Origin: Stieleria marina
GTDB taxonomy: Bacteria; Planctomycetota; Planctomycetia; Pirellulales; Pirellulaceae
Length of the DNA stretch: 64,000 nucleotides
Assembly: GCA_007741555.1 (NCBI GenBank)
Contig: CP036526.1
Coordinates: forward strand, 2,542,001-2,606,000
Direction of reading: 5' to 3'
The notes below the pieces were generated by a model. That model ran no database searches. It was given only the letters and a program-made list of their open reading frames with translations, and had not been told where the DNA came from. Both the position numbers and the translations under genes were made by a program. Below, in pieces: positions 52,887 through 63,530 of this stretch (its first letter is position 1; every line of letters starts with the position of its first letter).

Positions 52887-53307
52887 GTGATAGGCGTTTC
52901 GCAGCGGCTGAGACGGACCCTTCAGGCCGCTGAGACGCATCCGCTGGGCCGCTTGAAACACAGCGGTCACTGGCCTTGGATCAACAAACTGGCCGGTCCT
53001 CTTAATTTCTGCGACAGTCGGTACAATCTTGCCGACAGGGCGACGCTTCTCTTTCGTGGCTCCGGCAGTGCTGGGCGATCAAAGTGAACGGGCAAGATGA
53101 ACGATCAAGGTAGATTCGTGCCGACGCATTGCCGGTGAACTTACCGCGGCGAACCGGATGGTGGCCGATCACTTCGTTCGACGCCGTTTGGCGTTGCTTG
53201 AACCTTTCACCACCTCGCCGACTCTCTGTCGGTGGTTGTTGAAGTACTGTTGCACTGTTGATTCCGAAGCTGTCGTTTCCTAACACGATCCCTCACAAAT
53301 TCGTCTG
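52887..53307. other. Region upstream of ileS with a bulged hairpin
   Basis: About 420 bases without a gene. AGCGGCTGA (52903-52911) pairs with TCAGGCCGCT (52922-52931) with one bulged C; this is the likely terminator of the acidic protein gene. A second stem ACGCC-GTTT-GGCGT stands at 53181-53194. I looked for a T-box leader and saw no specifier loop or T-box sequence. Confidence 0.45.
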
Positions 53308-56300
53308 ATGTCCGCATCTGTCAGCCCCTTTCGTGCCCCGAGTGGTAGTCCCAAATTTCCTGAACTTGAAAAGGAAATCCTGCAGTTTTGGGACGACAAT
53401 GATATCTACAACGAATCGCTGAAGCGTCGCGCGGACTCTCCGTCGTTCGTTTTCTTTGAAGGGCCGCCAACTGCCAACGGCATGCCGCACCCCGGGCACT
53501 GCCTGACACGTGCGATCAAAGACGTGTTTCCTCGCTACAAAACCATGCGTGGTTTTCGCTGCGAACGCAAAGCGGGCTGGGATACCCATGGTTTGCCAGT
53601 CGAAGTCGAAGTCGGCAAAGAGCTGGGGATCCACTCCAAAGAAGACATCGAAAAGTTCGGCGAAGAACCGTTCATCCAGAAGTGCCAACAAAGCGTGTGG
53701 CGCTATATGCAGGAGTGGCAAACACTGACTCGGCGTCTAGGTTTCTGGGTCGATCTCGAAGAAGCCTATGTGACCTACCATCAAAGCTACGTCGAAAGCG
53801 TTTGGTGGAGCTTGAAAAACCTGTTCGATCGAGGCCTGCTTTATGAAGGCCACAAGATCGTTTGGTGGTGGGCACAAGGCGGAACGGCGCTCTCGGCCGG
53901 AGAAGTCGGTCAAGGCTACAAGGAAGTTGCTGACCCGAGCGTCTATGTTCTTTTTTCGCTCGTCAGTAATCCTCGACGCAGCTTGGTCGTTTGGACGACA
54001 ACTCCGTGGACGCTGCCCAGCAACATGTTTGCCGCCGTTCACCCCGAATTGGAATACACCGTCGTCCGCGACGAAGAACTGGATCGCGAGCTGGTCATCG
54101 CGTCGGCGCTGGTCGAAACGATCGCCGGAAAGCTTAAGCGAGAATTCACGGTGGTCGACACCATTAGCGGTGAATCGCTGTTGGGCGAACGCTACGAACC
54201 TCCTTTCGATGCCTACCGCGGCAAAGACGATCCCACCGGCGAACTGGTCAGCGGTGGCAGCCAACATCGCTATTGGCGAGTCGTCGCAGCCGATTTTGTC
54301 ACAACCGAATCCGGTAGCGGCATTGTTCATCAAGCACCGGCGTTTGGTGAAGTCGACCATGACGTTTTGGTGGCCGAGCAAAAGCGGTTTGCCGAAGGCA
54401 GCAAGCCAGAACTGTTGTGTGCGGTAGGACCGGACGGAAAGTTCACGGATGACTTTCCCGAGCAAAAAGGGGTTTGGGTCAAGGACGCGGACAAAGCGAT
54501 CACGCGAACATTGCGTGACAACGGGCGGCTGCTATTGCAGGAGCAATATTTGCATGAGTATCCGTTTTGTTGGCGTGCCGACAAAGATCCGTTGATTCAG
54601 TACCCGCGGCGGAGCTGGTTTATCCGGACGACCAAGTTCAAGGACTTGATGCTGAAGAACAATTCGCAAATCGGCTGGCAGCCGGAGCATATCCGCGATG
54701 GCCGATTCGGAAACTTCTTAGAGTCGAATGTTGACTGGGCACTGTCGCGCGAGCGGTATTGGGGAACACCGCTTCCGATTTGGGTTTGTCAAGAAACCGG
54801 TCGTCGCGAAGCCATTGGTTGCTACGACGAATTACTTGCCAAACCCGGCGTGACGGGCACCGAAGTCTGGGCTGCTGCGAAGGCCAAAAACCCCGAGCTG
54901 CCTGACGATCTGCAAGTTCACAAACCGTACATTGACGCCGTGCAATATGACTCGCCGTTTGCCGACGGTGCGAAAATGAAACGCGTCACCGAAGTCATCG
55001 ACTGTTGGTACGACAGTGGTGCGATGCCGTTTGCGCAGTGGGGATGGCCGCATCAAAATGATCAGAAATTCCGCGATCAGTTCCCAGCGGATTTCATCAG
55101 CGAAGCACTGGATCAAACGCGAGGTTGGTTCTACAGCCAATTGGCGATCAGCACGATGTTGTTTGGCGAAGGCGCCACGATCGCCGAAGACGATTCGCCC
55201 AAACCCGATACATCGGCGTTGGCACAGTTGGCTGATTCTGACTACCCGCATCCGTATCGCAACTGCATTGTGCTGGGGTTGATGCTGTCACAGTGGTACG
55301 AGGGCAACAAAGACACGATCGCTCTGACCGAAGCGGATACGAAAGAGCACACCGACGAGAAGTTCACGAAGAAGACCGGCAAAATGTCGAAGTCGCTGCG
55401 CAACTATCGCAGCCCTTCGGAGATCTTTGATCGTTACGGTGCCGATGCGATGCGGTGGTTCTTTTTTGCTAACCAAGCTCCGTGGAATTCGATCGTCTAT
55501 TCAGATCAATCGATCAAGGATTCGATCCCCGAATTTCTGCTGCGGCTATGGAATGTCTACAGCTTCTTCAGCATCTATGCCGAAATCGATGGCTTCGATC
55601 CGACGTCAGCCACAAAGGTCGACGAATTTGTTTCCCCCCAGTCGCTCGCGTCTGCACCGACTTACCGCCCGGCCAGCGAGCGAAGCGAGATCGATCGTTG
55701 GATCTTGTCCGAGCTAAATCAGACGATCGAAGCGGTCGTCAGTCGCATGGATGCACTGGATAACTACAGTGCCTGCCAAGCGATCACATCGTTGGTGGAC
55801 GGACTGAGCAATTGGTACGTCCGTCGTAGTCGCGATCGTTTTTGGGCCAGTGGTCTAGAATCGCAAGACAAACACGATGCTTACTGGACGCTGTACGAAT
55901 CGCTGGTTGAACTTACCAAGCTGATCGCTCCCTTTGTGCCGTTCTTAGCCGAAACACTTTGGAAAAAATTGACGGCGCCGTTCGGCGATGTGGTTCTCAA
56001 GAGCGTTCATTTGTGTGACTACCCTGCCCCGCTCTCGGATCGCATTGATACGGATTTGTCGGTGTCGATGAAACTGTTACGCGAGATCGCTTCGCTGGGA
56101 CGCGCCGCACGTGCAGAGGCAAAACTGAAAGTTCGTTTGCCGCTATCGAAAGTCGAAGTCGTTTTGGCGGATGATTCAAGCATCGAATGGCTGCAAAGTC
56201 ACGATGAATTGGTGCGTGAAGAATTGAATGTTAAAGCTGTCGATTACACGACGGACGGCGGCGACTACGTGCAGTACACGGTCGTACCAAATTTCAAACG

Positions 56301-56793
56301 TTTAGGTCCCAAAGTGGGCAAGCAGATTCCAGCGGTCAAAAATGCACTTGCGCAAGCTGACGGCAATGAATTGCTCAGTCAATTACAGGCCAATGGCGTC
56401 GTGAAAATTGACTTGCCCGATGGCGAGCTGGAGTTGGACAATGAAGACATTCAGATCCGATTGAAAGCTCGCCAGGGCTGGGCGGCCGCACAGGGGCCCG
56501 GTTCGGTAGTGGTTCTGAACACCGAAGTCACCGATGAACTTCGCCGCGAAGGGACAGCCAAGGATTTGATCCGAGTCATCCAAAGCCAACGCAAAGAGAT
56601 CGACTGCCAGTACACCGATCGGATCGAAGTCGGCGTTGTAAGTGATGACGCCGAAGTGGTTTCGGCCATCGAAGAGCATCGAGAATTGATCTGCAGCGAA
56701 ACGCTAGCGGATTCTTTGAAGCTGCAATCGATCGATGGGATCGAAGCGGTCGACACCGATCTGGGACAAGTTTTTGTAAAAAAGGACTGTTAG
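53308..56793 (+). CDS. ileS: Isoleucyl-tRNA synthetase, clade 2-like
   Basis: The enzyme of 1161 residues has the class I signatures HPGH (61-64, the HIGH motif) and KMSKS (692-696), the CP1 editing domain ('[15 protein letters not shown]'), and an anticodon-binding region. The length, the sequence around '[16 protein letters not shown]' and the lack of C-terminal zinc-binding cysteines suggest the eukaryote-like clade, whose members often tolerate mupirocin. The segment that usually reads with Cys before GTALS has '[11 protein letters not shown]' instead. The stop codon falls in a perfect hairpin (56785-56802). Single start ATG without a ribosome binding site. Confidence 0.95.
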   Translation: MSASVSPFRAPSGSPKFPELEKEILQFWDDNDIYNESLKRRADSPSFVFFEGPPTANGMPHPGHCLTRAIKDVFPRYKTMRGFRCERKAGWDTHGLPVEVEVGKELGIHSKEDIEKFGEEPFIQKCQQSVWRYMQEWQTLTRRLGFWVDLEEAYVTYHQSYVESVWWSLKNLFDRGLLYEGHKIVWWWAQGGTALSAGEVGQGYKEVADPSVYVLFSLVSNPRRSLVVWTTTPWTLPSNMFAAVHPELEYTVVRDEELDRELVIASALVETIAGKLKREFTVVDTISGESLLGERYEPPFDAYRGKDDPTGELVSGGSQHRYWRVVAADFVTTESGSGIVHQAPAFGEVDHDVLVAEQKRFAEGSKPELLCAVGPDGKFTDDFPEQKGVWVKDADKAITRTLRDNGRLLLQEQYLHEYPFCWRADKDPLIQYPRRSWFIRTTKFKDLMLKNNSQIGWQPEHIRDGRFGNFLESNVDWALSRERYWGTPLPIWVCQETGRREAIGCYDELLAKPGVTGTEVWAAAKAKNPELPDDLQVHKPYIDAVQYDSPFADGAKMKRVTEVIDCWYDSGAMPFAQWGWPHQNDQKFRDQFPADFISEALDQTRGWFYSQLAISTMLFGEGATIAEDDSPKPDTSALAQLADSDYPHPYRNCIVLGLMLSQWYEGNKDTIALTEADTKEHTDEKFTKKTGKMSKSLRNYRSPSEIFDRYGADAMRWFFFANQAPWNSIVYSDQSIKDSIPEFLLRLWNVYSFFSIYAEIDGFDPTSATKVDEFVSPQSLASAPTYRPASERSEIDRWILSELNQTIEAVVSRMDALDNYSACQAITSLVDGLSNWYVRRSRDRFWASGLESQDKHDAYWTLYESLVELTKLIAPFVPFLAETLWKKLTAPFGDVVLKSVHLCDYPAPLSDRIDTDLSVSMKLLREIASLGRAARAEAKLKVRLPLSKVEVVLADDSSIEWLQSHDELVREELNVKAVDYTTDGGDYVQYTVVPNFKRLGPKVGKQIPAVKNALAQADGNELLSQLQANGVVKIDLPDGELELDNEDIQIRLKARQGWAAAQGPGSVVVLNTEVTDELRREGTAKDLIRVIQSQRKEIDCQYTDRIEVGVVSDDAEVVSAIEEHRELICSETLADSLKLQSIDGIEAVDTDLGQVFVKKDC

Positions 56794-56802
56794 CAAACAG
56801 TC
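56785..56802 (+). terminator. Hairpin containing the ileS stop codon
   Basis: GACTGTT-AGCA-AACAGTC is a perfect 7-bp stem with loop AGCA; the TAG stop is at 56791-56793. No U-tract follows, and purN begins 34 nt later, so it may modulate ribosome release or RNA stability rather than end transcription. Confidence 0.4.
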
Positions 56803-56836
56803 GGTCGCTGGCCTGGATGAGATTCAATCGTTGACG

Positions 56837-57421
56837 ATGCCCATGCAAAATTTACTTCCTATCGCGGTCTTCCTAAGTGGTGGAGGACGTACGCTGGAGA
56901 ATCTGCTGACCCATCGCGATCAGCATGGTTTGCCGATCGACGTGCGACTTGTCATCAGCAGTCGTAGCAAAGTTCGGGGAGTCGAAATCGGTCGTGCGGC
57001 GGGAATCGAAACACGGGTCGTCCGCAAGTCAGATCATCCAAGTGCAGATGATTACTCGGCGGCCATGTTCGATCCTGTGCGAGAGTCCGGTGCCAAGTAT
57101 GTCGTGATGGCTGGTTTTCTAAAGCACGTCTTGATCCCGGACGATTTTGAAAATCGCGTCATCAATATTCACCCGTCGCTGTTACCCGCGTTCGGTGGCG
57201 AGGGAATGTATGGCGGTCGCGTCCACGCTGCTGCGATCCAGCGCGGTGTCACGATCAGCGGTTGCACGGTTCACTTTGTTGACAACCACTACGACAACGG
57301 GCCCATCATTTTGCAGAAAACTTGCCCGGTGCTGCCTGGCGACACGCCGGACACGCTCGCCGCTCGAGTATTCGATTGTGAATGCGAAGCGTTGCCCGAA
57401 GCAATCCGTACTCTGCAATAG
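56837..57421 (+). CDS. purN: PurN: phosphoribosylglycinamide formyltransferase
   Basis: 194 residues of the formyltransferase fold. The Gly-rich phosphate loop 'FLSGGGRTLENLL', the folate/active-site motif 'INIHPSLLPAF' (Asn and His) and 'HFVDNHYDNGPIIL' with the catalytic Asp identify PurN, which adds formate from formyl-tetrahydrofolate in purine synthesis. I use ATG 56837, since the TTG at 56831 adds two residues only. The gene follows ileS by 43 nt. It is convergent with the DUF1552 gene. Confidence 0.94.
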   Translation: MPMQNLLPIAVFLSGGGRTLENLLTHRDQHGLPIDVRLVISSRSKVRGVEIGRAAGIETRVVRKSDHPSADDYSAAMFDPVRESGAKYVVMAGFLKHVLIPDDFENRVINIHPSLLPAFGGEGMYGGRVHAAAIQRGVTISGCTVHFVDNHYDNGPIILQKTCPVLPGDTPDTLAARVFDCECEALPEAIRTLQ

Positions 57422-57452
57422 ACCGGGCGGCCTCGATCTAGCCAGCCGATTA

Positions 57453-58751
57453 TCAAGCCAGCCCGCGAATTCCGGCCGCCGTGCTGCTTCCGAACTGGTC
57501 CGTGTCGACTCCCATTCGCTGAGCCATTGCGAGAAGGAGATTTGCCAGCGGCGTGTTGGCTTTGGCGTCATGCGCGACATAGGATCCATGTTTGAATCCA
57601 CCACCGGCGACGATCAGCGGCAGATTATGCCAGTCATGGGCGCTGGCGTTTCCAAGATTGGACCCGAACAAGATCGCCGTGTGATCCAACAACGGACTCC
57701 CGTTCTCTTGGATCGTTTTCAGTTTGTTCAGGAATTCATTGAAAACCGTGAACTCCGCGGATTCGATCTTCTTAAGCTCGTCGATCTTCTCAGGATCTTT
57801 GCCATGATGCGAAAGCCCGTGCCAGTCGCTCTTGACTCCCGGTACGACAGGCACCGCGTTCATGCCACTTAGTTGGTACGTGATCGTGCGGGTGGAATCG
57901 GTTTGGATCGCCAACGCGATCATGTCATAGAGTAAACGTTGTTTTGCGATGGCGTCGTTTTTCGCTGCGATGTCCTGAGGCAATTCAGCATCGACTTTTG
58001 GTTTGGGGCGTTGCACCCAGCCTTCGGATTGCTGCAGTCGTGATTCCAGTTCCCGCACTGCCGTCAGATACTCTTCCAATTTGTCTTGGTCGCGCAGCCC
58101 CAGTCTTTCGCTGAGAGTTTTGGCACGCGCGCCCACGGTGTCCAGAATGCTTCTGCCGCGCCGCAGATTTGCGATCTCTGCCTTGACTTCCTTTTCGCTG
58201 CCGCGGACAAACAGTGCCTTGAACATCTTTGCAGGCGAAGAAATGCCAGGGATTTCGACGCCGCCCGCGGTCCATGACATGCTGCGGCCGCTCGTAGAAA
58301 CAGCCAAATACGGATACCGCGTCTCGAGCCCGACTTGCTGTGCGATCAACTGATCAACGGAGATCGAATTGCGAAAACCCGCCAGACCTGGACGCTGAGC
58401 AGACGTCAGCCAAGTCATTTCGGATGCGTGGCCGTTGTTGCCTTGCTGTTCGGGGTGCGAAAGACCAGACAGTACCGTGAAGTGGTCGCGATTTTCAGAC
58501 AGCTGTTTCAGGTACGGCGTTGATTCGTAGTCTCGGCCTTCGGTGGTGGGAAACAAATGCGGCCCGTGAAATCCCAATGTCGCGCACATCGCCACGAATC
58601 GCTTGGGAGAAACGTCGCTCGGAGTCGCGGCCAAAACACGCTGCCCAAAAGTGGGCCCCATCGCGTCCAGCATCGGAAGCGAAAACGCTACGGCACCGGC
58701 ACCACGCAAAAGATGACGTCGGCTGAGTCGCTTGGATTTTGAAATATTCAT
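57453..58751 (-). CDS. DUF1552 protein with Tat signal
   Basis: 432 residues with an N-terminal twin-arginine signal (SRRHLLRGAGAVAFSLPMLDAM). The DUF1552 core is seen in 'GFHGPHLFPTTEGRDYESTPYL', 'HASEMTWLT', 'SISVDQLIAQQVG', 'SWHGLSHHGKDPEKI'-like and 'LFGSNLGNASAHDWHNLPLIVAGG'. These planctomycete proteins are exported and almost always follow a gene of the DUF1592 type; here only 6 nt separate them, so they form one operon. Function is not known; a link to polymer breakdown has been suggested from context. The His-rich motifs could bind metal. Confidence 0.93.
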   Translation of the reverse strand: MNISKSKRLSRRHLLRGAGAVAFSLPMLDAMGPTFGQRVLAATPSDVSPKRFVAMCATLGFHGPHLFPTTEGRDYESTPYLKQLSENRDHFTVLSGLSHPEQQGNNGHASEMTWLTSAQRPGLAGFRNSISVDQLIAQQVGLETRYPYLAVSTSGRSMSWTAGGVEIPGISSPAKMFKALFVRGSEKEVKAEIANLRRGRSILDTVGARAKTLSERLGLRDQDKLEEYLTAVRELESRLQQSEGWVQRPKPKVDAELPQDIAAKNDAIAKQRLLYDMIALAIQTDSTRTITYQLSGMNAVPVVPGVKSDWHGLSHHGKDPEKIDELKKIESAEFTVFNEFLNKLKTIQENGSPLLDHTAILFGSNLGNASAHDWHNLPLIVAGGGFKHGSYVAHDAKANTPLANLLLAMAQRMGVDTDQFGSSTAAGIRGLA

Positions 58752-58757
58752 AACGGT

Positions 58758-61226
58758 TTACTTTCGTCGAAACGCATCACTGGTCACCACTAGTTTTATC
58801 AAATCGCCCACGCCGTGTCCGCGTATTTTGGACTGTGCCACCAGCTTGCCAATGGCATCACGATCCGAAAATCCCATCTCTCGGCCGGTCGCAAACGTCA
58901 ATAACTTCGTAACAAACGATTTGGTCAATGCGTCTTCGTCGTCGGCAAGCAGATCGCGAAATTCACGAAACCCGTCAAACTGCTTGCCGTTGGCGAGTTG
59001 GCCGCTCGCGTCGACCGGCGGCCCGAGTTTGTAGCGGACTTTTCTACCGTTGATTTCTTTGACCACTCTTTCGCCGTCACCGAGCGAACGAAAGCGATCA
59101 CGCCATCCACCGATCGGATTGAAACTCTCCAACGCAAACCCGGGAGGATCGATCATTCGGTGACAGCTTCGGCACGAATCACTGTCGCGATGTTTGGCCA
59201 GTAGTTCCCGCAGTGTCGAAGCGCCACGGCTATCTGGTTCGACGCCCGGAATTCCCGGTGGCGGTGGCGAGGGACGTTTTCCGACAATGCGTTCCATGAC
59301 CCACACGCCGCGGACGACCGGCGAGGTGTTGGTGCCATTGGCTGACACTTTCAGTGTGCTCGCTTGAGTCAGCAAGCCTCCACGGACATGTCCATCAGGA
59401 ATCGCAACGCGTCGGATCTGCGGGCCCTCCACGCCATCGATTTGGTACAGCTTGGCTAAGCGGTTGTTTAGCATCGCAAAATCCGACTGGACGATATTGC
59501 GGACTGGCAAGTTTTGCGTGATCAATTCATCAACGAAGCGGCGGGTTTCTCTAAGCATCGAAAACTTCAGAAACGCGTCATATTCGGGATACAATCTTTT
59601 GTCAGGGCTCGTAAATTCGATATCGCGCAGATTCAACCATGCATCTGTAAAATCGTTGATAAAACGTTGATGACGTTCATCGTTCAGCAAACGCGTTGCA
59701 TGGCCAAGTAAGACCTGGGGATCACGCGACAACAAGGACTTGGCCGCATCATCTAGTAACGGCTGGTCCGGTGTTGTGCGGGTCAAAAAGTAAGCCAGTC
59801 GAGACGCGATCGCGTAGTCATCCAGCCATCCCTTCTGTTCACTCAAGAACAAAAACTCTGGCGATGAAAAGATTGCCACGACTGCCGTTCGCAGCGCGCG
59901 TTCCATCGTCTCGCCTTCGTCAATCTGTGATTGATATAGTTCGACAAAGTCCGCGACTTCGATTGGTTTAGTGGGCCGACGGAAAGCAGCGGTGGCCACT
60001 CGTTGAAGTACGTTTGCAATGTCTTTCGGCGCGTCGTCTGCTTGCAGGTCAAAAACGGGGACGTACCACGACTTACCTTTCGTTTCCGGATTCCTCGGCT
60101 CCACCTCGGTTCGCGTCAAACCGTCAAAAATAAGTTGATGTCCGCGGCTAGGAAATTCATCCGTCAGAGGGCCGACAAGCTCGACCTGTTTGATGGCTAA
60201 GCCGGGGCCTTGGTAGTTTTGAATGCCTTTGTTTTTTATTTCGTAGTGGTCATCGAAAATTCCCCACGGCGCGATTTCGACCATGTAGCGATCCTCGATG
60301 TCCGCTTCCAGTTCGATCGTTTGTGGATCGCCCGGTTCGAACGAATAGTAGCCGTACGTTGGCCGCTCCGCACCACGAGCGAACGTCGTGCTCCCGACAC
60401 GAAACGTAATCGGCTTCGTTGACTGATAGGCGTACCCGGTGACTTTGATTCGATAGCGACCGGCCGCTTGAGTATTGGCGGTTCGGAGCATCCCGGTCGG
60501 ATACACCAGGTCTTGGAAAAACACAACCGATCCGTCGGCCGCATGCAGCCACGCTTTACCAAGGTGTTTTTCCGCTTCGCGTGTCTCCGCGTAGTTCGCT
60601 ACTTTTGTCTTGGGCGTTGGCTTCTGCGAGGTGCGCGCAATTGCCGAATCAAGCACCCCCTCGGCAGCCGCTATGTATTGTTCCAATTGCACCAGAGAGA
60701 CATTGAGCGATTCGCCGACGTTTTCGAACTCGTGCGATCTGCCATCTTCGGGGAGTAGTTCTTTTAGTTTCAGCCGAGTACCGAAAAGATCGTTCATCGT
60801 GTTTTGGTATTCGCTGCGATTGAGTCTGCGCAGCACGGTGCCTTTTGTGTTCGCATGCTCTGTAGCGAGTGACAAGGCAAGTGCTTTTGAAAACGCAGAA
60901 CGAACGTCCATGGTCGGTTGTTCGCTGTCGACCGGCGGCATCTCGCCGTCGGCGACCCGGTCAAAGAGTCGCTCCCATCTGGCAAAGGTCGCGGCGTCAT
61001 TCAAGTTGTCGCCCAAGTCATCCAACGACAATCCGCCTTCATCCGCTCCGTCGGCATGGCAGTCGCCGCAGTACTTGGCAAGAAACGGATTCAGTATTTG
61101 CCGCGGAACGGTTTCAGCCGCGTGAGAGACGCCGACCCAAAAATCGCCCAACGCAAAGCCGCCAATCAGGACGACGGCAACGGCGGTGCGGATCAGAGTG
61201 ACAACAGGGGATTGCAAATGAGGCAC
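58758..61226 (-). CDS. DUF1592-type planctomycete cytochrome protein
   Basis: The chain begins with a likely signal peptide if GTG 61226 is used (822 residues); a TTG at 61361 would add 45 residues. Its order of domains is a cytochrome-like segment with CGDCH (53-57), DUF1587 ('LNRSEYQNTMNDLFG'), DUF1595, DUF1592 ('ASRLAYFLTRTTPDQPLLDDA'), DUF1588 with a second CxxCH in 'SCRSCHRMIDPPGFAL' and DUF1585 at the end. Two haem attachment sites suggest c-type cytochrome chemistry outside the cell membrane. It is the partner of DUF1552 downstream; substrate unknown. Confidence 0.92.
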   Translation of the reverse strand: MPHLQSPVVTLIRTAVAVVLIGGFALGDFWVGVSHAAETVPRQILNPFLAKYCGDCHADGADEGGLSLDDLGDNLNDAATFARWERLFDRVADGEMPPVDSEQPTMDVRSAFSKALALSLATEHANTKGTVLRRLNRSEYQNTMNDLFGTRLKLKELLPEDGRSHEFENVGESLNVSLVQLEQYIAAAEGVLDSAIARTSQKPTPKTKVANYAETREAEKHLGKAWLHAADGSVVFFQDLVYPTGMLRTANTQAAGRYRIKVTGYAYQSTKPITFRVGSTTFARGAERPTYGYYSFEPGDPQTIELEADIEDRYMVEIAPWGIFDDHYEIKNKGIQNYQGPGLAIKQVELVGPLTDEFPSRGHQLIFDGLTRTEVEPRNPETKGKSWYVPVFDLQADDAPKDIANVLQRVATAAFRRPTKPIEVADFVELYQSQIDEGETMERALRTAVVAIFSSPEFLFLSEQKGWLDDYAIASRLAYFLTRTTPDQPLLDDAAKSLLSRDPQVLLGHATRLLNDERHQRFINDFTDAWLNLRDIEFTSPDKRLYPEYDAFLKFSMLRETRRFVDELITQNLPVRNIVQSDFAMLNNRLAKLYQIDGVEGPQIRRVAIPDGHVRGGLLTQASTLKVSANGTNTSPVVRGVWVMERIVGKRPSPPPPGIPGVEPDSRGASTLRELLAKHRDSDSCRSCHRMIDPPGFALESFNPIGGWRDRFRSLGDGERVVKEINGRKVRYKLGPPVDASGQLANGKQFDGFREFRDLLADDEDALTKSFVTKLLTFATGREMGFSDRDAIGKLVAQSKIRGHGVGDLIKLVVTSDAFRRK

Positions 61227-61421
61227 TGGGAGCTCGAACTTGTAGCGGCCATCGGTGGGAGCGGATTGATCGTGGGTGGGGCTGCGACGCGTTGCAGTGA
61301 TCAAAGCTGCCGCGTTTGCAGTTGCAGCGTTCAGGCCAGCAACCGATAGCGGGGGAGTCAATATATCTTAATCGATGCTGGGCCCAATAACTTGCTGGCA
61401 GCATGTCTTATCGACGCCAAC

Positions 61422-63530
61422 TTAGTTTTTAGACATGATGCTCGAGACGGTCCATTGGTTGGCCGAGCCGTTCTGGATTTGGTGCATCACCGCCAATAGG
61501 TCCGAAGCGTTGAAGGGTTTTGGCAGAAACCAAGTGATGTCGGGCCGTTCGTTGACAATCGAAATATCGTCCTGCTGGTGACCGGAAATCAAAATCACCT
61601 TGGCGTCGGGCGATGATTTTCGCACCTGCCGGATCCACTGAATACCGGACATGCCTGGGAGTACGATGTCGGTAATGAACAAGTCAAACGGTAGTTTCTC
61701 GCGATAGCATTCCCAGCCTTGTTCACCCGTTGTCAGGGCAGTCACCTCGTGTCCCGCGGTGGTCAGTGTTTGGTCAATGGCTGTCCGCAAGGTTTCGCGG
61801 TCTTCGATCAGCAGGACGCGTTTGGGGACTTGCCGTATCGGTGTATCAACTGTGGTTTCTGTTTCGTGTGAACTGGATTTCAAGGCTTCGTTTCGATGCC
61901 GCGGCAGCACAACGTCGACTTGAGTGCCTTGTCCGATTTGGCTGGTGACGCTGATCCAGCCACCCGCGTGCCGTGCTGTGCCGTGCGCGGTCGCCAATCC
62001 TAGCCCAGTTCCCTGTTCGCGAGGCTTGGTCGTAAAGAATGGCTCGACTGACTTGGCGGCGGTTTCAGGTGACATACCGGACCCACTGTCTCGCACGCTC
62101 AGGACCACGAACGGACCCGACTGAACCCCGTGGCTGATGGCTTCCTGCTGATCGACGTCTTTGAGTGTAAGTTCAATCGAAAGCTGGCCGCCGTTAGGCA
62201 TCGCGTGAATCGAATTGTTGACCAGGTTGATAACAACTTGTTGCAACTGACCGGGATCGACGCAAACCCAGGTATCACGGTTTTGCACTGTCCAATGGCA
62301 ATCGACATTGGCAGGTACCAATCGTTCGATCATGGGACGGCTCGTTTCTAAGAAACGGTTGATTTCGATGTTCTGTTGTCGGAATTCTTGCTTCCGCGCA
62401 AACGTCAGCAAGCTGGCGGTTAGGTCCGATGCCTGCCTTTGCGATTGCAAGATTCCGTTGCGTACTTCTTCGTTGTCAATGAGCTCGCCATAGATCCCGA
62501 TCACGGTCAAAAGATTGTTGAAGTCATGCGCAAGACCGCCGCAGACGGTACCAAGACTCTCCAGTCTGGAGCGCTCCAGGATTCGCTCCATGTTGACCAT
62601 TTCATCATCGATATCCTGGACCGCGATCACCCATCTTTGATTGCCGTGGGCATCGATCAAATTGCCGCCGGAGAAACGCAGCCATTTAACTCGTCCTGTT
62701 TTGTCGTCGACCTTGCTTTCGACGCAGAAATTAGTCTCGCTGTTTTCAGTCCGATGCAATTCACGCAACAGTTTGCGGCGTGCAGAAGCGGACAATAATG
62801 GCAACGCGTTTTTGCCGACCAAATCCGATGGCTCGAATCCCAGTTTGCCAATCAATCGTCCTTGTGCCCACACGACCGTCCCTTGGCTGTCCGTTTCGAT
62901 GATCCCGTCGTAGGCGCTCTGGCAAATCGCCTCGAAGCGACGCTGCTGGGCGTGGGCATAGCCGCTGGCACTCAGTTCTGCGTCGCGAACTTGAGCCACC
63001 ACCTGCTCTTTCCAAATTGTCGATCCGGTGATTGCGACCGTGATCAGCGCCAACACGATGGCTTCCGGGATCAGTCCTGCCATGTAAACGTCGGCGCTGA
63101 TAGGAGGAACCCAGACACCCATGTGGGTAGCGGCCGACATACCCAAAAGGAAAAGCACGTAGCCTGCCAAGACGAGCGAGGCGATTCGAGTTCCGCCGAA
63201 CAACGCCACCGCGATCGGGAGGGTCATGCCAATGGCGAGGTAATACAAGTCGCCAGTGAGTACAAATCCCGATGCGAAGCAAATGAAGACGACCGGTGTT
63301 CCCATCATCAAAACAGGAATCAACGCGCGAGTGCGCTGCAAAATTCCCAGCAAAAGTAGCAAGCAGACGCCTGTGGTGATGCTGATCCAAAATCGCGTGG
63401 GTGTAGAGAGTCCGCCCAATGTGATGGGGTTCGCGATGCTGACTAGACCGCCAGCTGCTAACAGGAACGACAGTGCGCGTACCTGCGATTGCGACCAAGA
63501 CTGCTCAATCTGGCTGTCATTCTTTGACAC
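61422..63530 (-). CDS. Membrane hybrid sensor histidine kinase
   Basis: 702 residues: a membrane region of about five to seven helices (18-172), a PAS domain (about 197-310), a histidine kinase with the phosphorylated His335 in 'LGTVCGGLAHDFNNLL', an ATPase domain ('VINLVNNSIHAMPNGG', 'DSGSGM', 'GTGLGLATAHG') and a receiver domain with Asp621 in 'ITDIVLPGMSG'. A PAS-dependent NtrB-like kinase with fused receiver is common in planctomycetes. No output regulator lies beside it. GTG start with GGAGAG 9 nt upstream. Confidence 0.93.
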   Translation of the reverse strand: MSKNDSQIEQSWSQSQVRALSFLLAAGGLVSIANPITLGGLSTPTRFWISITTGVCLLLLLGILQRTRALIPVLMMGTPVVFICFASGFVLTGDLYYLAIGMTLPIAVALFGGTRIASLVLAGYVLFLLGMSAATHMGVWVPPISADVYMAGLIPEAIVLALITVAITGSTIWKEQVVAQVRDAELSASGYAHAQQRRFEAICQSAYDGIIETDSQGTVVWAQGRLIGKLGFEPSDLVGKNALPLLSASARRKLLRELHRTENSETNFCVESKVDDKTGRVKWLRFSGGNLIDAHGNQRWVIAVQDIDDEMVNMERILERSRLESLGTVCGGLAHDFNNLLTVIGIYGELIDNEEVRNGILQSQRQASDLTASLLTFARKQEFRQQNIEINRFLETSRPMIERLVPANVDCHWTVQNRDTWVCVDPGQLQQVVINLVNNSIHAMPNGGQLSIELTLKDVDQQEAISHGVQSGPFVVLSVRDSGSGMSPETAAKSVEPFFTTKPREQGTGLGLATAHGTARHAGGWISVTSQIGQGTQVDVVLPRHRNEALKSSSHETETTVDTPIRQVPKRVLLIEDRETLRTAIDQTLTTAGHEVTALTTGEQGWECYREKLPFDLFITDIVLPGMSGIQWIRQVRKSSPDAKVILISGHQQDDISIVNERPDITWFLPKPFNASDLLAVMHQIQNGSANQWTVSSIMSKN

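Noticed and set aside
52887-53307. T-box riboswitch before ileS
   Set aside because: No T-box sequence, specifier loop or intrinsic terminator pair was visible; the stems found are small and the 5' one belongs to the previous gene.
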